From: JANMDU01 sp031375105
GTDB lineage: Bacteria > Pseudomonadota > Gammaproteobacteria > Burkholderiales > Burkholderiaceae_C
Assembly (NCBI GenBank): GCA_031375105.1
Contig: JANMHJ010000007.1
Coordinates: 1 to 53,790, forward strand
DNA: 53,790 nt
Direction: 5' to 3'
In this document: positions 39,888-48,094 of the stretch, piece by piece
Position numbering within the stretch: the stretch's first letter is position 1
Layout of the letters: every line of letters begins with the position of its first letter
The notes under the pieces: generated by a model
Database searches by the model: none
What the model saw: the letters and a program-made list of their open reading frames with translations, nothing else
What the model was told of the DNA's origin: nothing
Made by a program: the position numbers and the translations under genes

Positions 39888-41210
39888 TCATGTTTTGATG
39901 CCTTGTAAGCGATGCCAGTCAGAGGGTTCGTCAATATCCCAGAGCGTGGGCAGCAAGGCTACGCTTGCTCCCGCGTGCGCGAGGCGTTCTTGCGTTTGCA
40001 AGAATACGCGGGGCGTGCTCCATTGGATGTTTTCGAAGACCTGCGGGATCATTTTTCTCAATCCCAGCAGCACATAGCCGCCATCTTCAGCGGGAATCAG
40101 GCAAGCATCGTGTGTCTGGAGGCTGCGAGCGGCTTCCTGCAAATGTCCCGGTGCTAAGACTGCGCAGTCTGTGCCGATGATGAGCAGCGGTCGTGCTTCT
40201 TTCTGAGCGAAGTGTTCCTCGGCGCAGCGCTGCATCCGCACACCCAGATCACCTTCAGGCTGAGATCGACACTGAATTTGCAGATGCTTTTGTGTCGCTC
40301 GAAAATGGCGATGCTGCGCACCAGGCGCACACCAGAGCGTGATAGCGCCCAGATCGGCTTGCTGCGCTGTATGCAGGCTTTGCGCAATGAATCGCCGCTG
40401 CAAACGCGCTGCACCAACAGCGCCCAGCGCAGGTATCAAGCGCGTTTTAGCCAAACCCGCCACTGGCGCTTTGGCCAATATCGCTAGTGCTGCGGTGGCG
40501 GGTTGTGGCGCTGCCCGATAGCCATAGGCCAGCGCCAAATCCGCAGGCTTTGCACCCCAAAAATATGCCAAACGAAGCCGCCACATCAAAAATATCGTGC
40601 GCCAAACGCCGCCCTGCAGCCACTTGCGTGCCGAGGTACGCACGCGCTGGCGCAGGCACGCAGGGCGAGATGGCATGCGAAGCCGCTTGGACAATTCAAT
40701 GTCTTCCATCAGCGCTTGATCTGGAAAACCGCCCGCTGCATGAAACTGCTCTGCGCGAACAAACATCGCTTGATCACCCGTAGCGATACCGCTCAAACGC
40801 GAACGCCCATTCATCATGGTCTCTATCATGCGAAAGCGCCAGCCGGGTGCATCCAATTGCACATCAAATCTTCCCCAAGGCCGCTCTCGCAGCGCCTGCC
40901 CGATAGCGGCTAAGGCATCTGGAGGAAGCTGCGTATCAGCATGCAGAAAGAGCAAGGCATCGGCTTGGCTGGATGCAGTGTCTGCTGCGCCGGTATTCAT
41001 TTGCTGAGCTCGCCCCGGCGGGCTGGAAATAAGCCGATCAACCCAAGGCTGCGCACGCGCCCAGCTCTCATCAATGCTGCCGCCATCCACCACCACCAGT
41101 TCTGCGCCTTGCTTACGCAAGGCCTGCAACGCCTTGAGACGTGGCGTCAACATAGCGCCCTCATTCAAAACTGGCACCACAATTCTGAGCGCAAAGTGGC
41201 GAGCGGGCAT
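39888..41210 (-). CDS. Fusion of 'rSAM/selenodomain-associated' transferases 2 and 1
   Basis: 440 residues. Residues 1-235 are a family 2 glycosyltransferase (RIVVPVLNEGAMLTPRLKAL, VVDGGSIDESW, FLHADTQLP, EDIELSKRL), matching the TIGR04283 group. Residues about 240-440 are a CofC/MobA-like nucleotidyltransferase domain (ALAILAKAPVAGLAKTRLIPA, LIIGTDCAVLAP, AEDGGYVLLGL), matching TIGR04282 (DUF2064). Both groups are named for neighbourhood with radical SAM/selenodomain proteins, as in arsenosugar synthesis. Here they are a single chain. No radical SAM gene is in the window. The product is probably a modified sugar (inference). Confidence 0.85.
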   Translation of the reverse strand: MPARHFALRIVVPVLNEGAMLTPRLKALQALRKQGAELVVVDGGSIDESWARAQPWVDRLISSPPGRAQQMNTGAADTASSQADALLFLHADTQLPPDALAAIGQALRERPWGRFDVQLDAPGWRFRMIETMMNGRSRLSGIATGDQAMFVRAEQFHAAGGFPDQALMEDIELSKRLRMPSRPACLRQRVRTSARKWLQGGVWRTIFLMWRLRLAYFWGAKPADLALAYGYRAAPQPATAALAILAKAPVAGLAKTRLIPALGAVGAARLQRRFIAQSLHTAQQADLGAITLWCAPGAQHRHFRATQKHLQIQCRSQPEGDLGVRMQRCAEEHFAQKEARPLLIIGTDCAVLAPGHLQEAARSLQTHDACLIPAEDGGYVLLGLRKMIPQVFENIQWSTPRVFLQTQERLAHAGASVALLPTLWDIDEPSDWHRLQGIKT

Positions 41211-41213
41211 GGC

Positions 41214-42308
41214 TTAGGAAGATGGAGTGCTCATGCGGTGTTCGAGCGCATCGAATTCTGCACACACCCAAGCGATGCCCTCGTTGCTCAAATAGTGATC
41301 AACCCGTTCGCGCACATGACTGGCCAACGCAGGATCAAGATTTTGCGCAGACCAATCTTCACCATCTTGCGCCGTTGCGGATTCAGCGCGCGAGGCCACA
41401 CGCCATTTGGCGCACCATGTGACAGACCACAACCACATCGCTCTGCGCAGCGGCATATGCCAGCTCTGCGCATCACTCGCCAGCGCTTCGTCTACCTGAG
41501 CGCCCCAAGCGCCGTACGTGGCCAACACATCATCGGGTTGCAGGATGGTTTGCGAATCTGTGTCCCAAGTGGTGGAGGTGTAAAGCGTGGCATGCGCCAG
41601 ATCAAAGCCGGGATAGCTGTAACGGCATTTCTCCAGATCCACCAGAAAAGCTTTTTCACGACCCGGCGCGTCGCTTGAGATCACAAAATTACCGGGATGT
41701 CCGTCAAAAGCAATCAGGCGCTTGAGAGGGCGAGCATTGCCTTGGCAAATGTTTCGAAAGCGTTCCAACTCGGCATGAATGTGAGCTGCTGCTTGAGAAG
41801 CCAGAACGGCTTGCGGCAGATAAGCGGCTTGGACGCTCACCTCATCCCACATGGCCCGTAAAGGATCTGCCGCATGCAACAAAGGGGCGCAGTGTTCTTC
41901 GTGGGGCAGCGCAATGCGATGCAAGGCGGCCATGCTGCGCGCCATCAGAGGCAGATCTTGTGGCAGTTGCGCTGAGCGGCCCATGATTTCTTCCACGATC
42001 AATGCACCGCGCGGCAGGCTAGCTGAGGGTTCAAGCACATGAATGCAGTGGGGCGCATGTCCTGCGGGGCTGGCTCGGTCAAAGCAGGCATGCTGATAGA
42101 TCAAATTGTCAATTGCGCCGAGTTGCATCTGGCTTTGCTTAGGAATACGCGCCAGCCAGCCCGTGCCCAGCAGGCGCACATGGTCATGCGCGAGACCTTT
42201 GGCTTTGAGCGGCTCCATCCGCAGATGTGTCCAGGCTGCCCCTTGCGGCCATTGTTGGATCAGCGTCTCGCGCAAAGCTTCCAAAAGACGGTTTCCATTC
42301 AGGCTCAT
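41214..42308 (-). CDS. APH-fold kinase-like protein
   Basis: 364 residues from ATG 42308 (a start at 42332 is possible). The aminoglycoside phosphotransferase-like fold shows ALIVEEIMGRSAQLP (hinge), a catalytic loop LIAFDGHPGNFVI (D-x-HPGN rather than HGD-x4-N) and FLVDLEKCRYSYPGFDLAHA with the metal-binding Asp. Such proteins phosphorylate small molecules such as choline, homoserine or sugars. It lies 3 bp before the fused transferase in the same direction, so they are cotranscribed and may share a sugar-related pathway. It is probably not a resistance gene. Confidence 0.8.
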   Translation of the reverse strand: MSLNGNRLLEALRETLIQQWPQGAAWTHLRMEPLKAKGLAHDHVRLLGTGWLARIPKQSQMQLGAIDNLIYQHACFDRASPAGHAPHCIHVLEPSASLPRGALIVEEIMGRSAQLPQDLPLMARSMAALHRIALPHEEHCAPLLHAADPLRAMWDEVSVQAAYLPQAVLASQAAAHIHAELERFRNICQGNARPLKRLIAFDGHPGNFVISSDAPGREKAFLVDLEKCRYSYPGFDLAHATLYTSTTWDTDSQTILQPDDVLATYGAWGAQVDEALASDAQSWHMPLRRAMWLWSVTWCAKWRVASRAESATAQDGEDWSAQNLDPALASHVRERVDHYLSNEGIAWVCAEFDALEHRMSTPSS

Positions 42309-42399
42309 CGGGTTGCAGCCTCGGCTTGGCAAAGGTAAATTGAAAAAACAGTTTGCATACGCAGGTGTGTCGGCGAAAGCATGGCGTTTATTACAGGCT

Positions 42400-43497
42400 T
42401 TAGCTGATCAATGCTTGTGCAAACTCATTGGCATCAAAAGTCTCCAAATCTTCCAATTTCTCGCCAACGCCGATGAAATAAACCGAGACGGGCTTGATTT
42501 CAGGCTGTTTGGCCGCGCGTTCACGCGCCCAGAGCGCAATCGCTGCAAGCACGCCACCTTTGGCTGTGCCGTCTAGCTTGGTGATGATGAGGCCGGTGAG
42601 TTGCAAGGAAGCATCGAAGGCTTTGACTTGGGCGAGGGCGTTTTGCCCGGTGTTGCCATCAATCACAAGCAGCGTCTCGTGCGGCGCTGTGCCATCGGCT
42701 TTGGCGATCACGCGCTTGATCTTGGCGATTTCTTCCATCAAATGAAGCTGCGTCGGCAAGCGGCCTGCGGTATCGACCATCACCACATCGCGCTGCCGCG
42801 CCTTGCCCGCTGTCACCGCATCAAAGGCCACAGCCGCAGGATCGGCGTTGTCTTGGCTGATGATTTCAACGTTGTTTCTGGTCGCCCAGGCTGCTAATTG
42901 CTCCTTCGCGGCAGCGCGAAAGGTGTCAGCCGCTGCCAGCAGCACGCTCGCGCCTTGGCCGCTGAGATGCCAAGTGAGCTTGCCAATCGAAGTCGTCTTG
43001 CCAGCGCCGTTCACGCCAGCGATCATCATCACGGTGGGCTTGTGTTCACCCACGCTCAACGGCTTTTGCAGGGGCGCGAGCAAATCAGCCAGCGCCTGCG
43101 CGAGCAAGGCTTTCACAGCACTCGGTTCCGTGGCCTTGGCTTCTTTCACGCGGCGTTTCAGGTCAGTGAGCAGATGCTGAGTCGCCGCCACGCCTGCGTC
43201 ACTCATCAAGAGCGCAGCTTCCAGCTCTTCGTAAAGCGCATCGTCAATCTGCGTGCCGGTAAACACCGTAGCAATCGAGCTGCCCGTCTTGCGCAAGCCG
43301 TTTTTGAGCTTATCCATCCAACTCTTGCGGGGCTCAGTTTTTGGGGTGTTTTCTAAGCCTTTTAGCTCAGTTGCCGGCATAGAATCTGCGCGGGGCGCTA
43401 TTAAATCTATAGTGGCTGTCACTGCAACTTCAGGCACGGCTATAGGAGCAGCTGCGGGTACAACTTCAACGGGTTTCTTCTTGAAAAACGAGAACAT
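42400..43497 (-). CDS. ftsY: Signal recognition particle receptor FtsY
   Basis: 365 residues. The acidic N-terminal part is short; the NG domain carries MMIAGVNGAGKTTSIGKLTWHL (G1), VLLAAADTFRAAAKEQL, DVVMVDTAGRLPTQLHLMEEI (G3), and ITKLDGTAKGG. FtsY is the GTPase receptor that docks ribosome-SRP complexes at the membrane. A dispersed repeat (43354-43413) lies in the poorly conserved N-terminal linker and encodes TATIDLIAPRADSMPATELKG. Starts are divergent from rsmD across 27 bp; ftsY-rsmD pairing is common in proteobacteria. Confidence 0.96.
   Translation of the reverse strand: MFSFFKKKPVEVVPAAAPIAVPEVAVTATIDLIAPRADSMPATELKGLENTPKTEPRKSWMDKLKNGLRKTGSSIATVFTGTQIDDALYEELEAALLMSDAGVAATQHLLTDLKRRVKEAKATEPSAVKALLAQALADLLAPLQKPLSVGEHKPTVMMIAGVNGAGKTTSIGKLTWHLSGQGASVLLAAADTFRAAAKEQLAAWATRNNVEIISQDNADPAAVAFDAVTAGKARQRDVVMVDTAGRLPTQLHLMEEIAKIKRVIAKADGTAPHETLLVIDGNTGQNALAQVKAFDASLQLTGLIITKLDGTAKGGVLAAIALWARERAAKQPEIKPVSVYFIGVGEKLEDLETFDANEFAQALIS
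43354..43413 (-). repeat. Dispersed palindromic repeat, copy 12 (inside ftsY)
   Basis: TAAGCCTTTTAGCTCAG, GCATAGAATCTGCGCGGGGC, then GCTATTAAATCTATAGTGG. In the ftsY frame it gives A-T-I-D-L-I-A-P-R-A-D-S-M-P-A-T, again the shared frame, in the linker between the acidic tip and the NG domain. Confidence 0.85.
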
Positions 43498-43524
43498 GGA
43501 GACTTTCTACAATGCTTCTATTCT

Positions 43525-44172
43525 ATGAAACCTAAATCGCTTGCTCCCAAGTCGGCCAGAACCGCTAAAGCCACGCCCGGCCTCCCTAAAAACGCCCCCG
43601 GCGAAGTCCGCATCATTGGCGGCCAATGGAAGCGCAGCAAGCTCACCGTGCTCTCCAAACCCGGCCTGCGCCCCACGCCCGACCGAGTGCGCGAAACCCT
43701 CTTCAACTGGCTCGGCCAAGACCTCACCGGCCTCAAATGCTTCGATGCCTTCGCAGGCTCAGGCGCTTTAGGCTTCGAGGCTGCTTCACGCGGCGCGCAA
43801 GATGTCTTCCTCATCGAGCAAGATCCAGCCCTCGTCGCCACCCTGCAAGCCAACAAACTGCGCCTGCATGCCGACAACATCCGAATCCAACGCGGCGACG
43901 GCATCGCCACCCTGCGCAGCCTACCCAAAGCCAGCCTAGACGTGATCTTCCTCGATCCACCCTTCGATTCCGGCCTATATTCAGAAGCAATTACCGCTGC
44001 AGCCGACGCAGTATCTGCGCAAGGCGCTATCTATTTGGAAGCGCCAGTGGCTTGGAGTGATGAGAAATTAGCGGCGCTTGGGCTTCGAGTGATTAAGCAG
44101 GGCAAGGCGGGGGCGGTGCATTTTCATTTGCTGCAAGGATTAATAATCAAGCAAGGAATACTTACAAATTGA
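43525..44172 (+). CDS. rsmD: 16S rRNA (guanine966-N2)-methyltransferase RsmD
   Basis: 215 residues. The N-terminus is basic (KPKSLAPKSARTAKA), followed by VRIIGGQWKRSKL, which is diagnostic. SAM motif CFDAFAGSGALGFEAASRGA and catalytic VIFLDPPFDSGLYSE follow. It methylates G966 of 16S rRNA. The last ~11 residues (GLIIKQGILTN) come from AT-rich DNA continuous with the orphan gene downstream, suggesting the original end was replaced at a junction. The stop overlaps the next ATG region. Confidence 0.94.
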   Translation: MKPKSLAPKSARTAKATPGLPKNAPGEVRIIGGQWKRSKLTVLSKPGLRPTPDRVRETLFNWLGQDLTGLKCFDAFAGSGALGFEAASRGAQDVFLIEQDPALVATLQANKLRLHADNIRIQRGDGIATLRSLPKASLDVIFLDPPFDSGLYSEAITAAADAVSAQGAIYLEAPVAWSDEKLAALGLRVIKQGKAGAVHFHLLQGLIIKQGILTN

Positions 44173-45068
44173 TGAACCTCACATACTCAATTGTTTTATT
44201 TACTTTATCAGTGCCTGCCGTATGCGCGGCAGAGGTCAACACGCCAGATCAAGGTCCTTGGTGGATAGGGCCTCTAATGACTGTGCTTGCAGCAGCAATT
44301 GGTGCGAGTGCAATTGTCTGGCAGATGGGTCGTCAGCATAGGAACGAATCACTTAGACAGACCGAAAACTTCAAGAATCAACTGAAGCTAGAGGTTTACC
44401 AAGAATTCTCTAGCAAACTATCAATCGCCTCTGAAACGGTTCGAGATGCGGCTATGTATGCTTTCATAGCGCCGGTTCATTTTGAAATTTATGCCTCTCA
44501 GGTGAATGGCGGCTTCACACCTAGTCCAATCGCTGAGCGTGCTCTGAAGCTTCTTGAACTAAATGCCAAAGCTACAAGCGACATTGTCGAGACGCTATTT
44601 TTGATAGAAAAATACATCATTATTCATCCTGATATGGATATATTTCGAACTGCGCTTAGCTCTGCTTCACATGATATTCGCCAATCATTTAATGCTCTCT
44701 TCCAGTTCATGCTGGTTCATTTTCCAATGGATGTAGTTACCGATGGTGGAGTCAAGGTAGACAATGTTCTTGTTCTAACGCCTGATCAACGCGTATCGCT
44801 CAAAATGAATGCGGATGCATACCATGGTTCTATGTCGGATCTGGGCAGTTATCTGGATGACATGCGAACAGAGTTGCAAATTCTGCTTCTTAGCAGTCTA
44901 TTCCCCAACAACGTTCCTCGCCGCCGCCCCGCTGATCCGTCAAAGAAAGTACTTTCTTTGGAGCCAAATGCTGTCAAGAGTCTTCGCAATCACTTTATGA
45001 AAAATACAGACTGGGGCAAAGAAACTGTGGCTACACAGTTAGATGTTCATCGTGAGTTCCACGGCTGA
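44172..45068 (+). CDS. Hypothetical membrane-anchored protein in AT-rich DNA
   Basis: 298 residues from ATG 44172. A signal-like segment (YSIVLFTLSVPAVCAAE) and a transmembrane helix (WWIGPLMTVLAAAIGASAIVW) are followed by a mostly helical cytoplasmic region of about 230 residues (LKLEVYQEFSSKLSIASETV, then LLELNAKATSDIVETLFLIE). No known domain was recognised. The DNA is visibly richer in A and T and uses different codons from its neighbours, which suggests horizontal acquisition. Without partners no function can be assigned, though a membrane-anchored helical protein in an island could be a defence or sensor component. Confidence 0.7.
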   Translation: MNLTYSIVLFTLSVPAVCAAEVNTPDQGPWWIGPLMTVLAAAIGASAIVWQMGRQHRNESLRQTENFKNQLKLEVYQEFSSKLSIASETVRDAAMYAFIAPVHFEIYASQVNGGFTPSPIAERALKLLELNAKATSDIVETLFLIEKYIIIHPDMDIFRTALSSASHDIRQSFNALFQFMLVHFPMDVVTDGGVKVDNVLVLTPDQRVSLKMNADAYHGSMSDLGSYLDDMRTELQILLLSSLFPNNVPRRRPADPSKKVLSLEPNAVKSLRNHFMKNTDWGKETVATQLDVHREFHG

Positions 45069-45117
45069 CATAGGCTACCAGATTGTTGTAGTAGTTTTTT
45101 ACATATTCTTTGGCTGC

Positions 45118-46500
45118 TCATTCAGACCGACTGAGTAATGCGAATGCTATTGCACTAAACCCCAGCGTACAAACAGCAACCACAGCAAACGCAGTCGAAT
45201 AAGCCAACGGATCATTCCGCTGAATCAAAGCGCCCATCAACGCAATCCCAAACGCAAAACCAATCTGCCGCATCGTGACGCAGATGGCTGATGCTGTGGC
45301 AGCGCGATCTGGCGGCACGGCTGAGACGGCGGCTGCTGTGATTTGGGCGTTGAACAGGGCGCAGCCTGCGCCGCCTACGAGCAGCGCGCCGATAACGAAC
45401 CAGCGTGCCCAAGGGGTGCTGAGATCGATGGCGGCCAGAGCCAGCAAGAGATCGGCTGCGCCGACAATTCCTAGGCCGCCTGCGAAGAACCAGCGGCTGG
45501 GTAGTTTGGCGGCGAGCTTTGCGCCGAAGGTGGGCAGCAGGAACATGGGGAGCGTGAGCGCGGTGAGCAGCAGGCCAGTGGCGGCGGGGGAGAGCGCCAT
45601 GGGGCCTCGGGCCATTTGCGGCAAATGCACGAGCAGCGCCCAAAAGCCCATGGAGCCTGCGATAGGCACGAGACACATCGCTACGAATCTTGGCGAGCCG
45701 AAGAGCTTGAAATCAAACGCTGGCGCGACGTGTCGCCGCTCGATGACGATGAAGAGCGCTAAAGCCGCGAAGCAGACGCACAGCACCCATTCCGTGGGAA
45801 CGACGGCGGGCGCGCCAGACTCATGGCCTTCGAGCATGAGCAAGGCGAGGGAGCCCACGCAGATGGCCAGAGCAGCAGGGCCTGCCCAATCGAGCGGAGG
45901 GCGGGCTACTTTAGCGGCCGGGTCACGCGCGATGCGGCTAGCCAGCAGCATCAGTGCAAAGCAAATCGGCAGATTGATCCAAAAAACCCATTGCCAACCG
46001 AAGCCCGCTGCAATCAACGCGCCCAGCGGCGGCCCGGCCACCATAGATGCGCCCACCACTGTGCCCAAAATGCCGAACGCCCAGATGCGCAGTGCGCCAG
46101 GATACGCCGCTGCCACCAAGCCAGCGGTGGAGGTGGTGAGCACAGCGCCTGCGATGCCTTGCAACACGCGCCATGCCAGCAGGCTGGCCAAGCTGGTGGA
46201 GAGCGCACACATGGCGGAGGCCAGCGCGAAGAGCGCCGTGCCGATCAAAAATAAGCGCCGCTTTCCATAACGATCAGCAATCGGCCCCGCCAGCGGCAGC
46301 GCGAAAATCAAAGCCAAGCTATAGACGCTGATCACCCATGCTTGATCGGATACCGGTGCTGACAAGCTGCTCGCAATATCAGGCAGCGCCGCTGATAAAG
46401 CTGTGAGATCGAATTGAAACAAGAAACCGCTGACGCAAGCGGCGATGAGGACGAGGAGGGCACCGGCTGGCTTCGCATCGGTTTCGGGCGGATATGACAT
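45118..46500 (-). CDS. MFS transporter, DHA2 (EmrB/QacA)-like
   Basis: 460 residues with 12-14 hydrophobic helices. It begins with an EmrB/QacA-like pattern (FDLTALSAALPDIASSLSAP) and has loop 2-3 motif A as GPIADRYGKRRLFLIGTALF and motif C-like GTVVGASMVAGPPLGALIAA, marks of drug:proton antiporters. It should export drugs or metabolites. The gene stands alone, converging with the AT-rich orphan and divergent from the Mrr-like gene; no regulator lies adjacent. The substrate is unknown. Confidence 0.88.
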   Translation of the reverse strand: MSYPPETDAKPAGALLVLIAACVSGFLFQFDLTALSAALPDIASSLSAPVSDQAWVISVYSLALIFALPLAGPIADRYGKRRLFLIGTALFALASAMCALSTSLASLLAWRVLQGIAGAVLTTSTAGLVAAAYPGALRIWAFGILGTVVGASMVAGPPLGALIAAGFGWQWVFWINLPICFALMLLASRIARDPAAKVARPPLDWAGPAALAICVGSLALLMLEGHESGAPAVVPTEWVLCVCFAALALFIVIERRHVAPAFDFKLFGSPRFVAMCLVPIAGSMGFWALLVHLPQMARGPMALSPAATGLLLTALTLPMFLLPTFGAKLAAKLPSRWFFAGGLGIVGAADLLLALAAIDLSTPWARWFVIGALLVGGAGCALFNAQITAAAVSAVPPDRAATASAICVTMRQIGFAFGIALMGALIQRNDPLAYSTAFAVVAVCTLGFSAIAFALLSRSE

Positions 46501-46617
46501 AGCTCAACAGTACATCATGTTGGGCTCGATCTGTACGCAAGGCTTGCGACGCGATAAAAAATGCACGGCGGCTCAAGTACAGTCTGGTGTCTTGGTTATT
46601 TGTCTGTGGAGCATCTC

Positions 46618-47184
46618 TTGAAATTCAAAATGGCCCCCAATTCGATCTTCGCGGTTTTGCTACGCAATCCTTGGTGGGTCAGCTTTTTGCTGGCTGCGGT
46701 GATCAGTGTGCTTTGCGCTGCGCTGTTGCCTAAGGAATATGTGGTGTTTGGGATCATGGGGGTGTTTCCGTTTTTGGTGATTGGCTCTGTGGCGCTCAAG
46801 AGGCAGTGGAATATGCCTTCGCAAGCTGCTTTGGAGGCAGAGGCGGCGCGCGTGGCGGGGCTTTCTTGGAGGGAGTTCGCCAATGATCTGGAAGCTAAAT
46901 TTGCGAAACAAGGTTATGCAGTGGAGCGCTTGAATGGCGGGCATGCTGCAAAGGGCGAGGGCGCTGCGGACTTTCGGCTGACCAAAGCTGGGCAAACGAC
47001 CTTGGTGGCGGCCAAGCGATACAAAGCGGCCACGCACGGCGTGGAGGTGCTACAGGCTTTGGTGGCTTTGATGCAGGCGCAGGGCGCGGACAAGGCGATG
47101 TATGTTTGCCTTGGGGCATTGAGCGAGCAGGCTGAAAAATATGCGAAAGACAAGGGAGTTGCAGTCGGGCTTGGGAGCTTATGA
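46618..47184 (+). CDS. Membrane-anchored restriction-endonuclease-like (Mrr-cat) protein
   Basis: 188 residues from TTG 46618, which follows GGAG by 7 bases; ATG 46630 is the alternative. Two transmembrane helices near the N-terminus (WWVSFLLAAVISVLCAALL, YVVFGIMGVFPFLVIGSVAL) precede a PD-(D/E)XK-like domain: FANDLEAKFAKQGYAVERL, GAADFRLTKAGQTTLVAAKRYKA, and TTLVAAKRYKAATHGVEVLQ. The active-site strand reads AAK in place of the usual QCK or E-x-K, so catalysis may be altered. Membrane Mrr-like proteins may be nuclease sensors or quality-control factors; the role is unknown. Confidence 0.72.
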   Translation: MKFKMAPNSIFAVLLRNPWWVSFLLAAVISVLCAALLPKEYVVFGIMGVFPFLVIGSVALKRQWNMPSQAALEAEAARVAGLSWREFANDLEAKFAKQGYAVERLNGGHAAKGEGAADFRLTKAGQTTLVAAKRYKAATHGVEVLQALVALMQAQGADKAMYVCLGALSEQAEKYAKDKGVAVGLGSL

Positions 47185-47284
47185 CTGCCAGCGACACACG
47201 CTGGGCTGTCTGTGGTTCGAGGGCTTGCATCGCTTCGGTTTTTCGGTAATAATTGACGTATTACCCCCCATTTGAGAGCCGATC

Positions 47285-47584
47285 ATGACCACCACCGTCA
47301 AACTTCCCAACTCGCTTGAAGACAGTCTGCGCGAGCGCTGCACTTCTGAGGGGCGCAGCATCAGCGAGGTGATGCGTGATGCGCTGGTGATGTATTTGGC
47401 CACTGCACCTAAGGGCGTGGCGAGCGCCTTTGCGCTGGGCGAAGATTTGTTTGGGCGCAGCTACGCGGCTGGCTTGGGCATGACCAATTTGGCCAGCAAC
47501 CGCAAGGCGCATGCAGCTCAGGTGTGGGATGAAATTGCCGCGCAGAAAATGGCGCGGCCTGCAACGCCCAAGTCAGTGCTATGA
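47285..47584 (+). CDS. Ribbon-helix-helix antitoxin, second pair
   Basis: 99 residues. The N-terminal ribbon-helix-helix is clear: TTTVKLPNSLEDSLRERCTS then EGRSISEVMRDALVMYLAT. The C-terminal tail is typical of antitoxins. The stop overlaps the PIN toxin ATG by ATGA. It is unlike the antitoxin at 1276 in detail but has the same layout. Autorepression of the short upstream region (47185-47284) would be expected; GGTAATAATTGACGTATTACC there is an imperfect palindrome that could be its operator. Confidence 0.8.
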   Translation: MTTTVKLPNSLEDSLRERCTSEGRSISEVMRDALVMYLATAPKGVASAFALGEDLFGRSYAAGLGMTNLASNRKAHAAQVWDEIAAQKMARPATPKSVL

Positions 47585-48084
47585 GCATCCGTTTAGGGGA
47601 TGCAGGCCACGTGGAAGGCAACATGGTTTCTGATGCAGGCACGCTGTGGCGCAGGCCGAACATTAGCGTGGTGTTGATCGACAGTGGGCCGCTTTTGGCG
47701 CTGTTTAACCGCACAGACAGTTGGCATGAGCGCGTGAAAATCTGGCTCTCCTTGAATCCCCAAGCCAAGCTGATCACCACTTGGCCTGTGATGACTGAGG
47801 TTTGCGCGATGCTGGCGCGGCGCATTCATAACGAAGCTGCTTTGGATTTTCTGCGCTGGGCGCAGCGCGGTGCGCTCACGTGTGATGCGCCCGTGCAGGC
47901 GAGCCTTTCCACCGTGTTGCAAATTAGCGTCCGCTTTGCTTCGTTGCCGTTTGATTTGGCCGATGCTTCGATTGCCGAGGCCGCGAGCCGCCTGAAAATT
48001 CGCCATATCTTGTCAGTGAACAGCGTTTTTGATGTGTACCGTGACCCTGCGGGAGAAGCCTTGTTGAATGTATTGCGAAGCTGA
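47581..48084 (+). CDS. PIN-domain toxin, second pair
   Basis: 167 residues from ATG 47581; a downstream start nearer SVVLIDSGP would trim ~28 extra residues. PIN marks: VVLIDSGPLLALFNRTD (first Asp), TTWPVMTEVCAMLARR (central Glu) and LPFDLADASIAEAASRLKI (Asp). The final position, usually Asp in T-x-D, reads SVNSVFDVYR, so one metal ligand appears replaced by Asn. It may be a weakened or specialised ribonuclease. It is coupled to the antitoxin and followed 10 bp later by coaD. Confidence 0.8.
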   Translation: MSIRLGDAGHVEGNMVSDAGTLWRRPNISVVLIDSGPLLALFNRTDSWHERVKIWLSLNPQAKLITTWPVMTEVCAMLARRIHNEAALDFLRWAQRGALTCDAPVQASLSTVLQISVRFASLPFDLADASIAEAASRLKIRHILSVNSVFDVYRDPAGEALLNVLRS

Positions 48085-48094
48085 GGCGGGTATC

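Noticed and set aside
41214..42308. Aminoglycoside resistance kinase
   Set aside because: Only the general APH fold is seen, with an atypical catalytic loop; the family has many metabolic kinases.
43985..44040. A repeat-like stretch in rsmD (GCAGTATCTGCGCAAGGC, then GCTATCT)
   Set aside because: The residues match the expected RsmD fold and the palindromic core is absent.
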